Shown here one piece after another: positions 24,721 to 33,442 of a stretch of 64,000 nt of DNA. A program made the translations under genes and the position numbers. Numbering within the stretch: position 1 is the stretch's first letter; each line of letters starts with the position of its first letter. Source of the DNA: Neotamlana sedimentorum (GTDB lineage Bacteria; Bacteroidota; Bacteroidia; Flavobacteriales; Flavobacteriaceae); contig NZ_JTDW01000004.1 of the NCBI RefSeq assembly GCF_000943565.1, forward strand, positions 62,001 through 126,000. Direction: 5' to 3'. The notes below the pieces were generated by a model. That model saw nothing but the letters and a program-made list of their open reading frames with translations. It was not told the DNA's origin and did not search any database.

Positions 24721-24917
24721 AATTTAAAGTTTGACTAAGTTTTATTAAATGTTAATAACTTAGGTAAATTTAAATTTTGATATCACTTGAATCAATACGG
24801 GATTTTACTGATTTTTTAATTAGTTTTTAAGAGGTAAAAACACAAAAACGAAACAATTTGTATTTCATAGAGCGTTAAGAAAAATTTGAGCATAGGTTTA
24901 AAAAGCAAATAAAAACA

Positions 24918-24962
24918 GAAAACCCTCGACGTTGCTTTGAGGCAAACTTGTCGAGGGTTTTC
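24918..24962 (-). terminator. Terminator of the secreted N/R-rich protein gene
   Basis: GAAAACCCTCGAC (24918-24930) pairs perfectly with 24950-24962, with a partly complementary interior. It lies 22 bp past the stop codon of the minus-strand gene at 24984. Confidence 0.85.
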
Positions 24963-24983
24963 TTAACTAACCAACCAAAATTG

Positions 24984-26150
24984 TTACGATCGTCTTCTTA
25001 CCGATGTCGATCTTGTATTGTTATTAGAACTTCTGTTGCTTTTATTTGTTGAAGTTCTTGTTTGTGTACTTTTTTTACTTACAGAACGAGAAGCAGTTGC
25101 TTTTGTAGTTGTTCGTGAGTTGTTTCTGTTACCGTTGCTGTTATAGTTACGGTTGTTCGATGTTGTTGCTTTTGGAGAAACCCTGTTGTTATTACGAGTC
25201 GCTACTCTTGCATTCGAACCATTTTTATTTGTATTTGCTTTAGTAACCGTTCTACTAGTTCTTGTTGTAACCGTTCCGTTATTATTTGTTCTAGTTACTG
25301 TTCTGCTATTTCGCGTTACATTATTATTACGGGTATTGTTGTTTCTGTTTACCGTAGTGTTATTTCTAGTAACTTTTGTGTTATTACGGTTTGCTTTATT
25401 TCTAACAACATTATTTCTATTAGCATTTGTATTTATTCTTGTAACATTTCTATTACTTCTGTTAACCGTAGCATAATTTCTATGTCTCGCAATAGTATTT
25501 CCACGTCTTGTTGCCACGGCAGTTCTTGGTCTAGAGTTATTATAAAACGGTCTGTTAAACACGTATCTAACTGGGTTATAAAATTGTCTGTAAGGTCTGT
25601 TAAACACAACTCTAAAGTTTATAGATGGTACAACGTAAAACCTGTGCCATGGTCTGTAAACATATCTGCGGTTGTAAACATTTATAAATCCGCTGTAATG
25701 TGTAAAAGCATTATAATTGTTATAGTGTACATTTAAACCTCCTACTCGTGAAACAAATCCAAAATTATTATAATACACATTTATGTTACCAATTTGACTT
25801 ACTCTTCCGTAGTAATCGTAATAAATAGGAGTGTTTTCAATTTGAATTATAGCTCCGTACTCATCGTATTGTACATAAGCATTATAATCGTATCCAGAGT
25901 TAAAACTTAAATTTGCGTTTGGCGATCCAATAGAAATATTAACTCTAGGGTTGTTGTTAATAATATTAAAATCGAATTGTCCGTCACGGAAAATTGAGAA
26001 TTCTATTCCATTTTCAACAAAAATGATAGAGTTTGCATAACCATCATAAATTGAAGATTTTGTAGTATTTACTTTTGCGTTGGTTGTGGCTGCATTAACA
26101 GTAAATCCTGTAAGGATTAAAGCTGTTATTAAAAATATAAACTTTTTCAT
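24984..26150 (-). CDS. Secreted protein with Asn/Arg/Thr-rich low-complexity tail
   Basis: 388 residues. A signal peptide (about 1-20, ending VNAA) precedes a conserved half (about 40-190) built of short repeats such as YYDYYGRVSQIGNINVYYNNFG, rich in Tyr, Asn and Gly. From about 205 on the protein is almost wholly Asn, Arg, Thr, Ser and Lys (NRNNNTRNNN-type), strongly basic and presumably disordered. The structured part is paralogous to the 168-residue gene at 27044-27550: both have an ENGIEF/EGGIEF motif followed by the same repeat type. The role is unknown; an extracellular or periplasmic nucleic-acid- or glycan-binding tail is one possibility. DNA on the opposite strand is also open, a side effect of composition. 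Confidence 0.8.
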   Translation of the reverse strand: MKKFIFLITALILTGFTVNAATTNAKVNTTKSSIYDGYANSIIFVENGIEFSIFRDGQFDFNIINNNPRVNISIGSPNANLSFNSGYDYNAYVQYDEYGAIIQIENTPIYYDYYGRVSQIGNINVYYNNFGFVSRVGGLNVHYNNYNAFTHYSGFINVYNRRYVYRPWHRFYVVPSINFRVVFNRPYRQFYNPVRYVFNRPFYNNSRPRTAVATRRGNTIARHRNYATVNRSNRNVTRINTNANRNNVVRNKANRNNTKVTRNNTTVNRNNNTRNNNVTRNSRTVTRTNNNGTVTTRTSRTVTKANTNKNGSNARVATRNNNRVSPKATTSNNRNYNSNGNRNNSRTTTKATASRSVSKKSTQTRTSTNKSNRSSNNNTRSTSVRRRS

Positions 26151-26366
26151 AATTGTTTTGTATTAATGTGTTACGCTTAAATAATAACAAACAGCGTGCC
26201 AAAAACCGAAACATGTATTTATGTTACTGTAAATCAGTATTTTAAATTTGTGTTTTGAAGTTGTTGGAAGAGGTTTTTATAAAAAAATTACTTTTTGTAA
26301 TATATGTTACTTAGCATTATTTAACTTGTAATTACTTTTATATGCTAAAATGAAATAGATTTTTAA

Positions 26367-26978
26367 TTGAAAGATTTCTGGAATAATAGATATAGCGATA
26401 AAGCATTTGCCTATGGAAAAGAACCAAATGCTTATTTAGAAGAACGATTGGGGCAATTAAAACCTGGTAAAATTTTATTTCCTGCGGAAGGAGAAGGAAG
26501 AAACGCTGTGCATGCGGCGACCTTAGGGTTTAATGTTTGGGCATTCGATATTAGTGAATCGGGTAGAACTAAAGCGAATATTTTGGCTAATGAAAATAAT
26601 GTAAAAATTGATTATAAAATTGGAGCGCTACCCGAATTAAATTATGAAAATGAAGCGTTCGATGCCATTGCTTTAATTTATTCGCACTTTCCGTCAAGTA
26701 TAAAAAACGAATATTTTAAATTAATAGAAGACAAGTTAAAAAATGGTGGTTATATAATTTTTGAAGGTTTTAGTAAGAATAACCTAAAATTGAAGGAAGC
26801 AAATCCTGCTGTTGGTGGCCCATCGCAATTAGATGCGTTATTTTCTATAAATGAAATAAGCAATTACTTTAAAAACTATGAGATTATTGAATTGTGCGAG
26901 AAAAAAATCAATTTAAAAGAAGGTTTATACCATAATGATGAAGGCTCTGTAATTAGATTTTTTGGTAGAAAAAAATAA
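26367..26978 (+). CDS. Class I SAM-dependent methyltransferase (TehB-like), TTG start
   Basis: A 203-residue cytosolic enzyme. It starts KDFWNNRYSDKAFAYGKEPN, the usual opening of TehB/thiopurine-type methyltransferases. The SAM-binding motif I is ILFPAEGEGRNAVHAA, and the acidic residue of motif II is in WAFDISE. YSHFPSS and GGYIIFEGFS are in the motif IV-V positions. The substrate is unknown; relatives methylate tellurite or small thiols. The only suitable start is TTG 26367. It is the sole gene between the two paralogous secreted-protein genes and runs opposite to both, sharing a bidirectional terminator with the right one. Confidence 0.87.
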   Translation: MKDFWNNRYSDKAFAYGKEPNAYLEERLGQLKPGKILFPAEGEGRNAVHAATLGFNVWAFDISESGRTKANILANENNVKIDYKIGALPELNYENEAFDAIALIYSHFPSSIKNEYFKLIEDKLKNGGYIIFEGFSKNNLKLKEANPAVGGPSQLDALFSINEISNYFKNYEIIELCEKKINLKEGLYHNDEGSVIRFFGRKK

Positions 26979-27013
26979 ATCCCTAAAGCAAAAATTTGCG
27001 CTTAGGGATTTTT
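26978..27013. terminator. Bidirectional terminator
   Basis: AAATCCCTAA pairs with TTAGGGATTT (27002-27011), with an inner GCA/TGC pairing. It ends both the methyltransferase gene and the convergent secreted-protein gene. Confidence 0.8.
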
Positions 27014-27043
27014 ATATTATTTAATAAATAATCTTTATTAAAA

Positions 27044-27550
27044 TTATCTTCTATTTTTATTAGTTGTTTTTACAACCGTTTTTTTAGTTACTACTTTTGT
27101 TTTAGTTACTTTACTATTGGTTTTTACACTACCTTTTCTAGTAACAATTTTACCATTTCTGTTATAGTTAACTTGTAAACCTCCAATTTTTGAAACAACG
27201 GCATTATTGTAATTAATATTAATCGATCCGGCTCTTGTAATATTTCCGAATCTATCATAAATAATATTTACGGTGCCAATTCTGGTAATTTTTCCTGTTC
27301 TATCTTTTATAACCGAATTTCCACGTCTGCTATTAGCGTAATTAATTTTTGTGTTATAATTAAAGTTACCATTAGGATAAATGAAAAATTCTATGCCGCC
27401 TTCAATAAAAATAATAGGCTCTGCATTTTTATAGGTTGTTACAATTCTTTTGTTGTTGTTTAGGTTATCTGTATTTGGTGTTTTAGCAAATGCGGTTGCT
27501 CCAATAAATAATCCTGCTAATACTACTGCTAATTTTTTCATAATGTTCAT
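27044..27550 (-). CDS. Small secreted protein, paralogue of the 24984-26150 gene
   Basis: 168 residues. The signal peptide ends near ATAFA (about residue 22). The core has EGGIEFFIYPNGNFNYN followed by three similar repeats of the type ITRIGTVNIIYDRFGN, SINVxYN and KIGGLQVNYN. The tail is short and basic (KTNSKVTKTKVVTKKTVVK), a reduced version of the long Asn/Arg tail of its paralogue 0.9 kb away. This repeat unit is not one I can assign to a named family. A secreted beta-rich protein is the safest description. Confidence 0.75.
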   Translation of the reverse strand: MNIMKKLAVVLAGLFIGATAFAKTPNTDNLNNNKRIVTTYKNAEPIIFIEGGIEFFIYPNGNFNYNTKINYANSRRGNSVIKDRTGKITRIGTVNIIYDRFGNITRAGSININYNNAVVSKIGGLQVNYNRNGKIVTRKGSVKTNSKVTKTKVVTKKTVVKTTNKNRR

Positions 27551-27741
27551 TTTTTAAATTAATATTTTCCGAAAGTTAAATCGCTTGTTTATTAAAGCTT
27601 GATTAAGGCTTTTCGGTTTTGTTATTGCTTTTTACAATTCAATTTGCGTGCCAAAAATTTAATTAATTGATTGTTAGTGATTTATGTTTTGTGGATTTAT
27701 GAATTCTTTTGTTATTTTTAGTTCATCAAAAAATAGAATAA

Positions 27742-28830
27742 ATGAGCGAGCTGTTAGAAACCTGTAAAAATTGTGAGAAGGTATTTTATTCAGCTTATAA
27801 ATTTTGCCCTCACTGCGGGCAACAAACTAAAGATAAACTTACCGTTGGCGTTTTATTTGCTAATACTATTCAAAATTATTTTGCTTTCGATGCGCGCTTT
27901 TTTAAAAGTTTCTTCCCTTTATTGTTTAAACCAGGATTTTTAGCTCGAAAATTTGTAGAAGGCAAGCGTTTAATGTATTTGCATCCGGCACAAATGTATC
28001 TGTTTGTAACGGTGGTGTTTTTCTTTTTATTTTCGTTTATTCAAACAAAACAAATTGAAAATTTCGATAAGCAATTGGCTAAAAATTTAGATGAAAACTC
28101 AAGTATTTTATCGGGTAATTCGCAATTAAAAGATTCATTATTATTAATGGAAATTAAGCGTGAAGATTCAATAGCTAAAGCCGAAATACGTAATGCGTTG
28201 CAGCAAACTAAGGGTTTTACAAAATTAAGTGATAAGGCAATAGATTCTATAACACATAATGCTTCAAATAAAACATATTCTAATTTCGATTTTAGTTTCG
28301 ATGAAAAAGTAATCGATTCTTTAATAGCTATTAATGCTTCCGACCAAGAAATTTATAAAAGCATGGGAATGGAAGAAGACGATAATTGGTTTAGCAAACG
28401 CATGTACTCGCAAGCGTTAAAATTTTATAAATCGAAAAGAGGTGGTAGTATTTTAAAAGCTTTTTTTGACACTTTTCCTATTGCGATGTTCTTTTTGCTT
28501 CCAATTTTCGCCTTTATATTAAAGTTATTTTATTGGAAACGTGGTTTGTATGCACATCATTTGGTGTTTAGCTTTTACTTTTTTTCGTTTTTATTTGCCA
28601 CTTTTAATATTACACTTGGTGTGAATTTTGTGTTTAAACTTCCTGCTTGGGTTAATTTTTTTATAAGTTTATCTACCTTTATTTATCTAGTTTTAGCGTT
28701 AAAACAATTTTATAAACAAGGTAAATTTATGAGCCTTTTAAAGGGCGGATTGGTAACATTTTTGTTTTTGTCGTTTGTTATACCTGCAACAGTTGTTATT
28801 CTAGGATTGTTTTCCTTTTTATTTTATTAA
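27742..28830 (+). CDS. DUF3667 membrane protein with zinc ribbon
   Basis: 362 residues. The N-terminus carries a zinc ribbon of two CxxC pairs (CKNC and CPHC), followed by the DUF3667 core ARFFKSFFPLLFKPGFLARKFVEGKR and YLHPAQMYLFVTV. The protein has about five membrane segments: one near residue 90, and a group from about 245 to the C-terminus. The intervening soluble part (about 115-235) is charged and Ser/Asp rich. DUF3667 members are often annotated as inner-membrane proteins of unknown function. It is convergent with uvrA, with only 25 bp between the ends. Confidence 0.9.
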   Translation: MSELLETCKNCEKVFYSAYKFCPHCGQQTKDKLTVGVLFANTIQNYFAFDARFFKSFFPLLFKPGFLARKFVEGKRLMYLHPAQMYLFVTVVFFFLFSFIQTKQIENFDKQLAKNLDENSSILSGNSQLKDSLLLMEIKREDSIAKAEIRNALQQTKGFTKLSDKAIDSITHNASNKTYSNFDFSFDEKVIDSLIAINASDQEIYKSMGMEEDDNWFSKRMYSQALKFYKSKRGGSILKAFFDTFPIAMFFLLPIFAFILKLFYWKRGLYAHHLVFSFYFFSFLFATFNITLGVNFVFKLPAWVNFFISLSTFIYLVLALKQFYKQGKFMSLLKGGLVTFLFLSFVIPATVVILGLFSFLFY

Positions 28831-28855
28831 TGTGAATTATTAAAGAAGAATGAAT

Positions 28856-31639
28856 TTAAATTTTATCTTTTAAATATTTACCAGTTTCTGAAGCTTTTAC
28901 TTTTACAATTTCTTCAGGTGTACCAAATGCGACTAGATTTCCTCCATTTTCGCCTCCTTCGGGACCCAAATCAATAATATGGTCGGCACATTTAATTAAA
29001 TCTAAATTGTGCTCAACAACAATAATGGAGTGTCCGTTATCAATTAAAGCATTAAACGATTTTAAAAGTTTTTTAATGTCGTGAAAATGAAGTCCAGTTG
29101 TAGGTTCGTCAAAAATAAATAAGGTATTGTCTTTGTTACTGCCTTTTCCTAAAAAAGTAGCCAGTTTAATACGTTGCGCTTCGCCACCAGAAAGGGTAGA
29201 AGAACTTTGTCCTAAAGTTACATAACCTAAACCAACATCTTGTAATGGTTGTAATTTCTTTTTAATTTTCGCTTGTTTTGAAGCTTCAAAAAATGCAATA
29301 GCATCATCGATTGTAAGGTTTAAAATATCATCAATGTTTTTATTGTTAAATTGTACTTCTAAAACTTCTTTTTTAAATCGTTTTCCTTTACAAGTTTCGC
29401 ATTCTAAATGCACATCGGCCATAAATTGCATTTCAATGGTTACTTCACCTTCACCTTTGCAAGTCTCACAACGTCCGCCATCTACATTAAAACTAAAATG
29501 TTTGGGTTGGTAATTGCGAATTAAACTTAATTTTTGTTTTGAGAATAACGAACGAATATCGTCATAAGCCTTTACATAAGTTACAGGATTTGAGCGCGAC
29601 GAGCGCCCAATAGGATTTTGATCGACAAATTCGATATGTTTTATATTGGTGAAATTGCCTTTTATTTCTGAAAACTGCCCTGGTTTATCGCTAAAATCGG
29701 TTAGTCTTTTTTGTAACGCCGGAAAAAGTATTTTTTTAATTAATGTACTTTTTCCGCTTCCAGAAACTCCTGTAATAACGGTAAGCATACCTAGAGGAAA
29801 GCTAACATCGATATTTTTTAAATTGTTTTCGCGAGCACCTATTATTTCGACATTATATTTTGTGGTTCGACGTTTTTTAGGAACTTCAATTTTTAAATTT
29901 TTATTTAAATACTTAGCTGTTAGAGATTCGGAGTTTAAAATACCCTCAAAATTTCCTTCTGCAACAACATGTCCTCCAAAAGTTCCTGCTTCTGGGCCAA
30001 TATCTATAATGTTATCGGCAGCTTTCATTATATCTTCGTCGTGTTCTACAACAATTACCGTGTTTCCTAAATCGCGTAATTGTTTTAAAACTAAAATTAG
30101 TTTTTCGGTATCTTTTGGGTGCAAACCAATACTTGGTTCGTCCAAAATATACATAGAACCCACAAGGCTACTTCCTAGCGAGGTAGCCAAATTTATACGC
30201 TGACTTTCTCCTCCAGAAAGTGTATTCGATTTTCGGTTTAGCGTTAAGTAATCTAACCCAACGTTGGCTAAAAATTTTAAACGGCTATCAATTTCTTTTA
30301 ATAATCTTTTTGCGACTGTAGTGTCGTAATCGTTTAATTCTAGCTGATTAAAGAAATTTGCTAGTTTATTTAATGGCATTTCTACCAAATCGGTTAAAGT
30401 GGCACCAGAAATTTTAACATAATTAGCTTCCTCTCGTAATCGTTTACCATTACAAGCTTTGCATTTGGTTTTTCCGCGGTAACGCGATAGCATAACACGA
30501 TTTTGAATTTTGTATGCCTTTGATTCTAGTTCTTCAAAAAATGCATTTAACCCTTCAAAATATTCGTTACCATCCCAAACCAATTGTTTTTGTGCTTCGG
30601 TTAGTTCGAAATAAGGTTTATGAATAGGAAAATCGAATTTATGTGAGTTATTTACTAATTGATCTTTGTACCAACTCATGCTTTCTCCACGCCATGGGAA
30701 AATGGCATTTTCGTACACCGAAAGTCCTGTGTTTGGTAATACTAAATCTTCATCTATACCAATAATATCGCCGTAACCTTCGCATTTTGGGCAAGCACCA
30801 TAAGGGTTGTTAAAGCTAAATAAATGAATATTTGGCTCTAAAAAACTAATACCATCTAACTCAAATTTATTACTAAATTGGCGTTGGTTATTTGTGCTTA
30901 ATGTTTCAAGAATACATTCGCCTTTACCTTCAAAAAAAGCAGTTTGTATGGCATCGGCTAAACGGTTGTAAAAATCTTCATCGGTCTTTGTTATTATTCT
31001 ATCTATAACCAATAAAACGGAATCTTTATCGCTTAAATTTTCAACTTCATCAATTCTTAAAACCTTGTTTTTTATTTTAATTCTTGCGTATCCTTGCTGA
31101 TTTAAAGCTTTAAGTTTATCGTTTATACTTCGGCCTTCTTCTAAATAAATAGGAGCGAGAAGCAGCATTTTTTCTCGTTCGGCAAAAGTTTTTACGTAAT
31201 TTATAACATCGGTAACCGTATCTTTTTTTACCTCATTACCAGAAATAGGCGAGTAGGTTTTACCAATTCTTGCGAATAAAAGTTTTAAGTAGTCGTAAAT
31301 TTCGGTTGTAGTCCCAACAGTAGAACGTGGGTTTGTCGAATTCACCTTTTGCTCAATAGCAATAGCTGGCGCAATGCCTTTTATATAATCTACTTTTGGT
31401 TTATTTAACCTGCCTAAAAACTGTCGGGCATAACTAGACAGACTTTCTACATAGCGTCGTTGGCCTTCTGCGTAAAGTGTATCGAATGCTAAACTAGATT
31501 TTCCAGAACCCGATAATCCGGTTATAACGACCAGTTTGTTTCTAGGAATAACAACATCGATATTTTTTAAATTGTGCAATTTTGCACCTTTTATTATAAT
31601 GTTTTCTTTAGGATTTACTTCGGAAATATTTACGCTCAT
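28856..31639 (-). CDS. uvrA: Excinuclease ABC subunit A
   Basis: Damage-recognition ATPase of nucleotide excision repair, 927 residues. It has two ABC modules, each with Walker A (GLSGSGKSSL at 41-50 and GVSGSGKSTL near 625) and signatures LSGGESQRINLATSL and LSGGEAQRIKLATFL. Zinc-finger modules are CxxC pairs: CPKCEGYG, CKACNGKRL, and the pair CETCKGEGEV / CETCKGKRF. It begins at ATG 31639. The long upstream gap has space for promoters of both uvrA and the divergent sigma-factor gene; I did not find a clear LexA box. Confidence 0.98.
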   Translation of the reverse strand: MSVNISEVNPKENIIIKGAKLHNLKNIDVVIPRNKLVVITGLSGSGKSSLAFDTLYAEGQRRYVESLSSYARQFLGRLNKPKVDYIKGIAPAIAIEQKVNSTNPRSTVGTTTEIYDYLKLLFARIGKTYSPISGNEVKKDTVTDVINYVKTFAEREKMLLLAPIYLEEGRSINDKLKALNQQGYARIKIKNKVLRIDEVENLSDKDSVLLVIDRIITKTDEDFYNRLADAIQTAFFEGKGECILETLSTNNQRQFSNKFELDGISFLEPNIHLFSFNNPYGACPKCEGYGDIIGIDEDLVLPNTGLSVYENAIFPWRGESMSWYKDQLVNNSHKFDFPIHKPYFELTEAQKQLVWDGNEYFEGLNAFFEELESKAYKIQNRVMLSRYRGKTKCKACNGKRLREEANYVKISGATLTDLVEMPLNKLANFFNQLELNDYDTTVAKRLLKEIDSRLKFLANVGLDYLTLNRKSNTLSGGESQRINLATSLGSSLVGSMYILDEPSIGLHPKDTEKLILVLKQLRDLGNTVIVVEHDEDIMKAADNIIDIGPEAGTFGGHVVAEGNFEGILNSESLTAKYLNKNLKIEVPKKRRTTKYNVEIIGARENNLKNIDVSFPLGMLTVITGVSGSGKSTLIKKILFPALQKRLTDFSDKPGQFSEIKGNFTNIKHIEFVDQNPIGRSSRSNPVTYVKAYDDIRSLFSKQKLSLIRNYQPKHFSFNVDGGRCETCKGEGEVTIEMQFMADVHLECETCKGKRFKKEVLEVQFNNKNIDDILNLTIDDAIAFFEASKQAKIKKKLQPLQDVGLGYVTLGQSSSTLSGGEAQRIKLATFLGKGSNKDNTLFIFDEPTTGLHFHDIKKLLKSFNALIDNGHSIIVVEHNLDLIKCADHIIDLGPEGGENGGNLVAFGTPEEIVKVKASETGKYLKDKI

Positions 31640-31942
31640 ACACTTAAATAAGGATAAAAAACAAAGATACTATTAAGTAATTATTTAGCTAAATTATTAG
31701 TGTTTAAATGAATATTGATTCTTATTAAAAACAAAAAAGCACCTCAAAATACAGATGTAAACCGTTAAAAATCAGTTTTTTTAGGGTTTTTCCTAAAAAA
31801 TGGATTTAAAAATTGTTTTTTAGGAACGATTGTTGTTATATTTGGCATTATATAATTGATTTAAATAAACACTTGCCTATAGTATAACATTACTTTTTAA
31901 CATTTAACCCCAAACAAAGAAGCAATTCTTTGAAAAAAAGTA
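31640..31942. other. Divergent regulatory region, uvrA and ECF sigma gene
   Basis: 303 bp without coding potential. It contains a hairpin, TTTTTTAGG / CCTAAAAAA, at about 31777-31800, and the -7 box at 31837-31844. The rest is AT-rich, with no operator I can recognise. Confidence 0.5.
31837..31844 (+). promoter_or_regulatory. -7 box TATATTTG, ECF sigma gene
   Basis: Perfect TAnnTTTG. ATTG at 31812-31815, a one-base variant of the -33 TTTG, stands 21 bp upstream, the canonical spacing. The leader to ATG 31943 is about 93 nt. Confidence 0.55.
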
Positions 31943-32533
31943 ATGATTATGCAACATCAATTAATTCCTGACGCGACATTAGTAAGTAACTATATTCAAG
32001 GCCAAGAGGTGGCTTTAGAAACTTTAATAGTTAGACATAAACAAAAAATTTACAGTTTTATTTACTCGAAAGTATATGATAAAGATGTGGCTGAAGATAT
32101 TTTTCAGGACACTTTTATAAAAGTTATAAATACATTAAAACGAGGCGCTTATAACGAAGAAGGTAAGTTTTTACCTTGGGTAATGCGAATTTCTCATAAT
32201 TTAGTCATTGATTATTTTAGAAAAAACAACCGAATGCCAAAATTCGATAATACGGGTGAGTTTAGCATTTTTTCGGTTTTAAGTGATTCTAGTTTAAATG
32301 CCGAAAAAAGTATTATAAAAGATCAGGTAGAAAGTGATGTTCGCCGTTTGGTTGATGAATTGCCAGACGACCAAAAAGAAGTATTATTAATGCGTATTTA
32401 TAAAGATATGAGTTTTAAAGAAATATCGGACAAAACAGGCGTTAGCATTAATACGGCTTTAGGTAGAATGCGTTATGCACTTATTAACTTAAGAAAAATA
32501 ATAGAGAAGCATAATATCGTTTTAACAAATTAA
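31943..32533 (+). CDS. ECF-type RNA polymerase sigma factor
   Basis: 196 residues with sigma-70 region 2 (AEDIFQDTFIKVI and WVMRISHNLVIDYFRK) and region 4 (LPDDQKEVLLMRIYKDMSFKEISDKTGVSINTALGRMRYAL). There are no regions 1 or 3, as in ECF sigmas. No anti-sigma gene is adjacent; instead a 46-codon gene follows. In Flavobacteriia this locus is well conserved and the sigma factor probably serves a housekeeping-like stress or envelope regulon, but the regulon is unknown to me. The start is at ATG 31943; ATG 31949 is also possible. Confidence 0.92.
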   Translation: MIMQHQLIPDATLVSNYIQGQEVALETLIVRHKQKIYSFIYSKVYDKDVAEDIFQDTFIKVINTLKRGAYNEEGKFLPWVMRISHNLVIDYFRKNNRMPKFDNTGEFSIFSVLSDSSLNAEKSIIKDQVESDVRRLVDELPDDQKEVLLMRIYKDMSFKEISDKTGVSINTALGRMRYALINLRKIIEKHNIVLTN

Positions 32534-32590
32534 AACAATAAAGTAAATTTTGCTGCGTTATTAGTTTAAATTAATCTTTAACATAACAAA

Positions 32591-32731
32591 ATGGCAAAAC
32601 TTTACTCTGAAAAAAAATTTTTAAACGAAATGCAGCCGAAAGAAGAAACGGTAAAATTTCTTCTAAATTACTCAAAGGCTTTAAGTGTTATAAATTATAA
32701 AAAAATGAAGTTTGAAGCGCTTCTAAATTAA
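32591..32731 (+). CDS. Small basic protein downstream of the sigma gene
   Basis: A 46-residue frame from ATG 32591 to TAA 32731 (starts MAKLYSEKKFLNEMQPKEET, ends EALLN). The composition is Lys/Leu rich and helical, with no signal. It lies 57 bp after the sigma-factor stop and is followed immediately by a terminator, so it fits a real two-gene transcript. I believe I recall similar short proteins at this place in other Flavobacteriaceae, but cannot verify it here. It could modulate the sigma factor; that is speculation. Confidence 0.65.
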   Translation: MAKLYSEKKFLNEMQPKEETVKFLLNYSKALSVINYKKMKFEALLN

Positions 32732-32736
32732 AATAA

Positions 32737-32761
32737 AAGTCCTGTTTTTCAGGACTTTTTT
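32737..32761 (+). terminator. Terminator after the small gene
   Basis: AAGTCCTG (32737-32744) pairs with CAGGACTT (32750-32757), followed by T-residues. The convergent nth gene ends within the hairpin. Confidence 0.85.
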
Positions 32762-33408
32762 GATTTATAATACGCATCTAAAACCGATTTTCTTCCAATG
32801 GTTTTAGTAATAATATCTTTTTCTAAGTCCCAACCACGTGCAGGAGAGTATTGGCGACCATACCAAATAATTTGCAAGTGTAAATCGTTCCAAAGTTCTT
32901 CAGGAAATAAACGTTTTGCATCTTTTTCGGTTTGTACTACATTTTTTCCGTTTGTTAAATTCCAGCGGTACATTAATCGATGAATATGTGTATCTACAGG
33001 AAAAGCAGGAATTCCAAATGCTTGGGATAAAACTACAGCAGCCGTTTTATGTCCTACAGCAGGAAGAGCTTCAAGGTCCTCATAAGTTTGTGGTACTTTA
33101 CCGTTGTATTTTTCAATTAAAATTTGCGATAACCCATGAATGCCTTTACTTTTCATTGGCGATAGCCCAACGGGTTTAATAATTTCTCTAATTTCATCAA
33201 TCGTAAGTTTTACCATATCATATGGGTTATCGGCTTGTTCAAATAACAAAGGTGTAATTTGGTTTACACGCACATCAGTACTTTGGGCCGACATTAAAAC
33301 CGCAATCAATAATGTGTAGGGATCTTTATGATCTAATGGAATTGGTATTTCTGGATATAATTTGTATAATGTATTTATTACGAAATTTACCTTTTCTTTC
33401 TTTGTCAT
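32749..33408 (-). CDS. nth: Endonuclease III without Fe-S cluster ligands
   Basis: Bifunctional DNA glycosylase/AP lyase for oxidised pyrimidines, 219 residues from ATG 33408. The helix-hairpin-helix LPAVGHKTAAVVL carries the catalytic Lys, and FPVDTHIHRL the catalytic Asp; MSAQSTDVRVNQITP is typical too. The C-terminal region, where Nth proteins usually have Cys-X6-Cys-X2-Cys-X5-Cys for a [4Fe-4S] cluster, reads YSPARGWDLEKDIITKTIGRK instead, and no Cys occurs anywhere in the protein. The fold is otherwise full length. A TTG 24 bp upstream was rejected as start in favour of the ATG. Confidence 0.94.
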   Translation of the reverse strand: MTKKEKVNFVINTLYKLYPEIPIPLDHKDPYTLLIAVLMSAQSTDVRVNQITPLLFEQADNPYDMVKLTIDEIREIIKPVGLSPMKSKGIHGLSQILIEKYNGKVPQTYEDLEALPAVGHKTAAVVLSQAFGIPAFPVDTHIHRLMYRWNLTNGKNVVQTEKDAKRLFPEELWNDLHLQIIWYGRQYSPARGWDLEKDIITKTIGRKSVLDAYYKSKKS

Positions 33409-33414
33409 TAATCG

Positions 33415-33422
33415 TATTTTTG
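33415..33422 (+). promoter_or_regulatory. -7 box TATTTTTG, bcp
   Basis: TAnnTTTG on the plus strand, 20 bp before the bcp ATG at 33443. Confidence 0.5.
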
Positions 33423-33429
33423 TTAAAAA

Positions 33430-33437
33430 CAAAATTA
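33430..33437 (-). promoter_or_regulatory. -7 box TAATTTTG, nth
   Basis: TAnnTTTG on the minus strand, 21 bp before the nth ATG at 33408. It faces the bcp box across 7 bp, so the two start sites cross over. Confidence 0.45.
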
Positions 33438-33442
33438 AGGTT

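Noticed and set aside
25153-25736. Plus-strand open frames opposite the Asn/Arg-rich protein gene
   Set aside because: They mirror low-complexity codons of the real gene (Val/Leu-rich nonsense) and lack any family signal.
33362-33442. Upstream 27-codon extension of bcp
   Set aside because: It would overlap nth and its promoter, while the conserved family start is ATG 33443.
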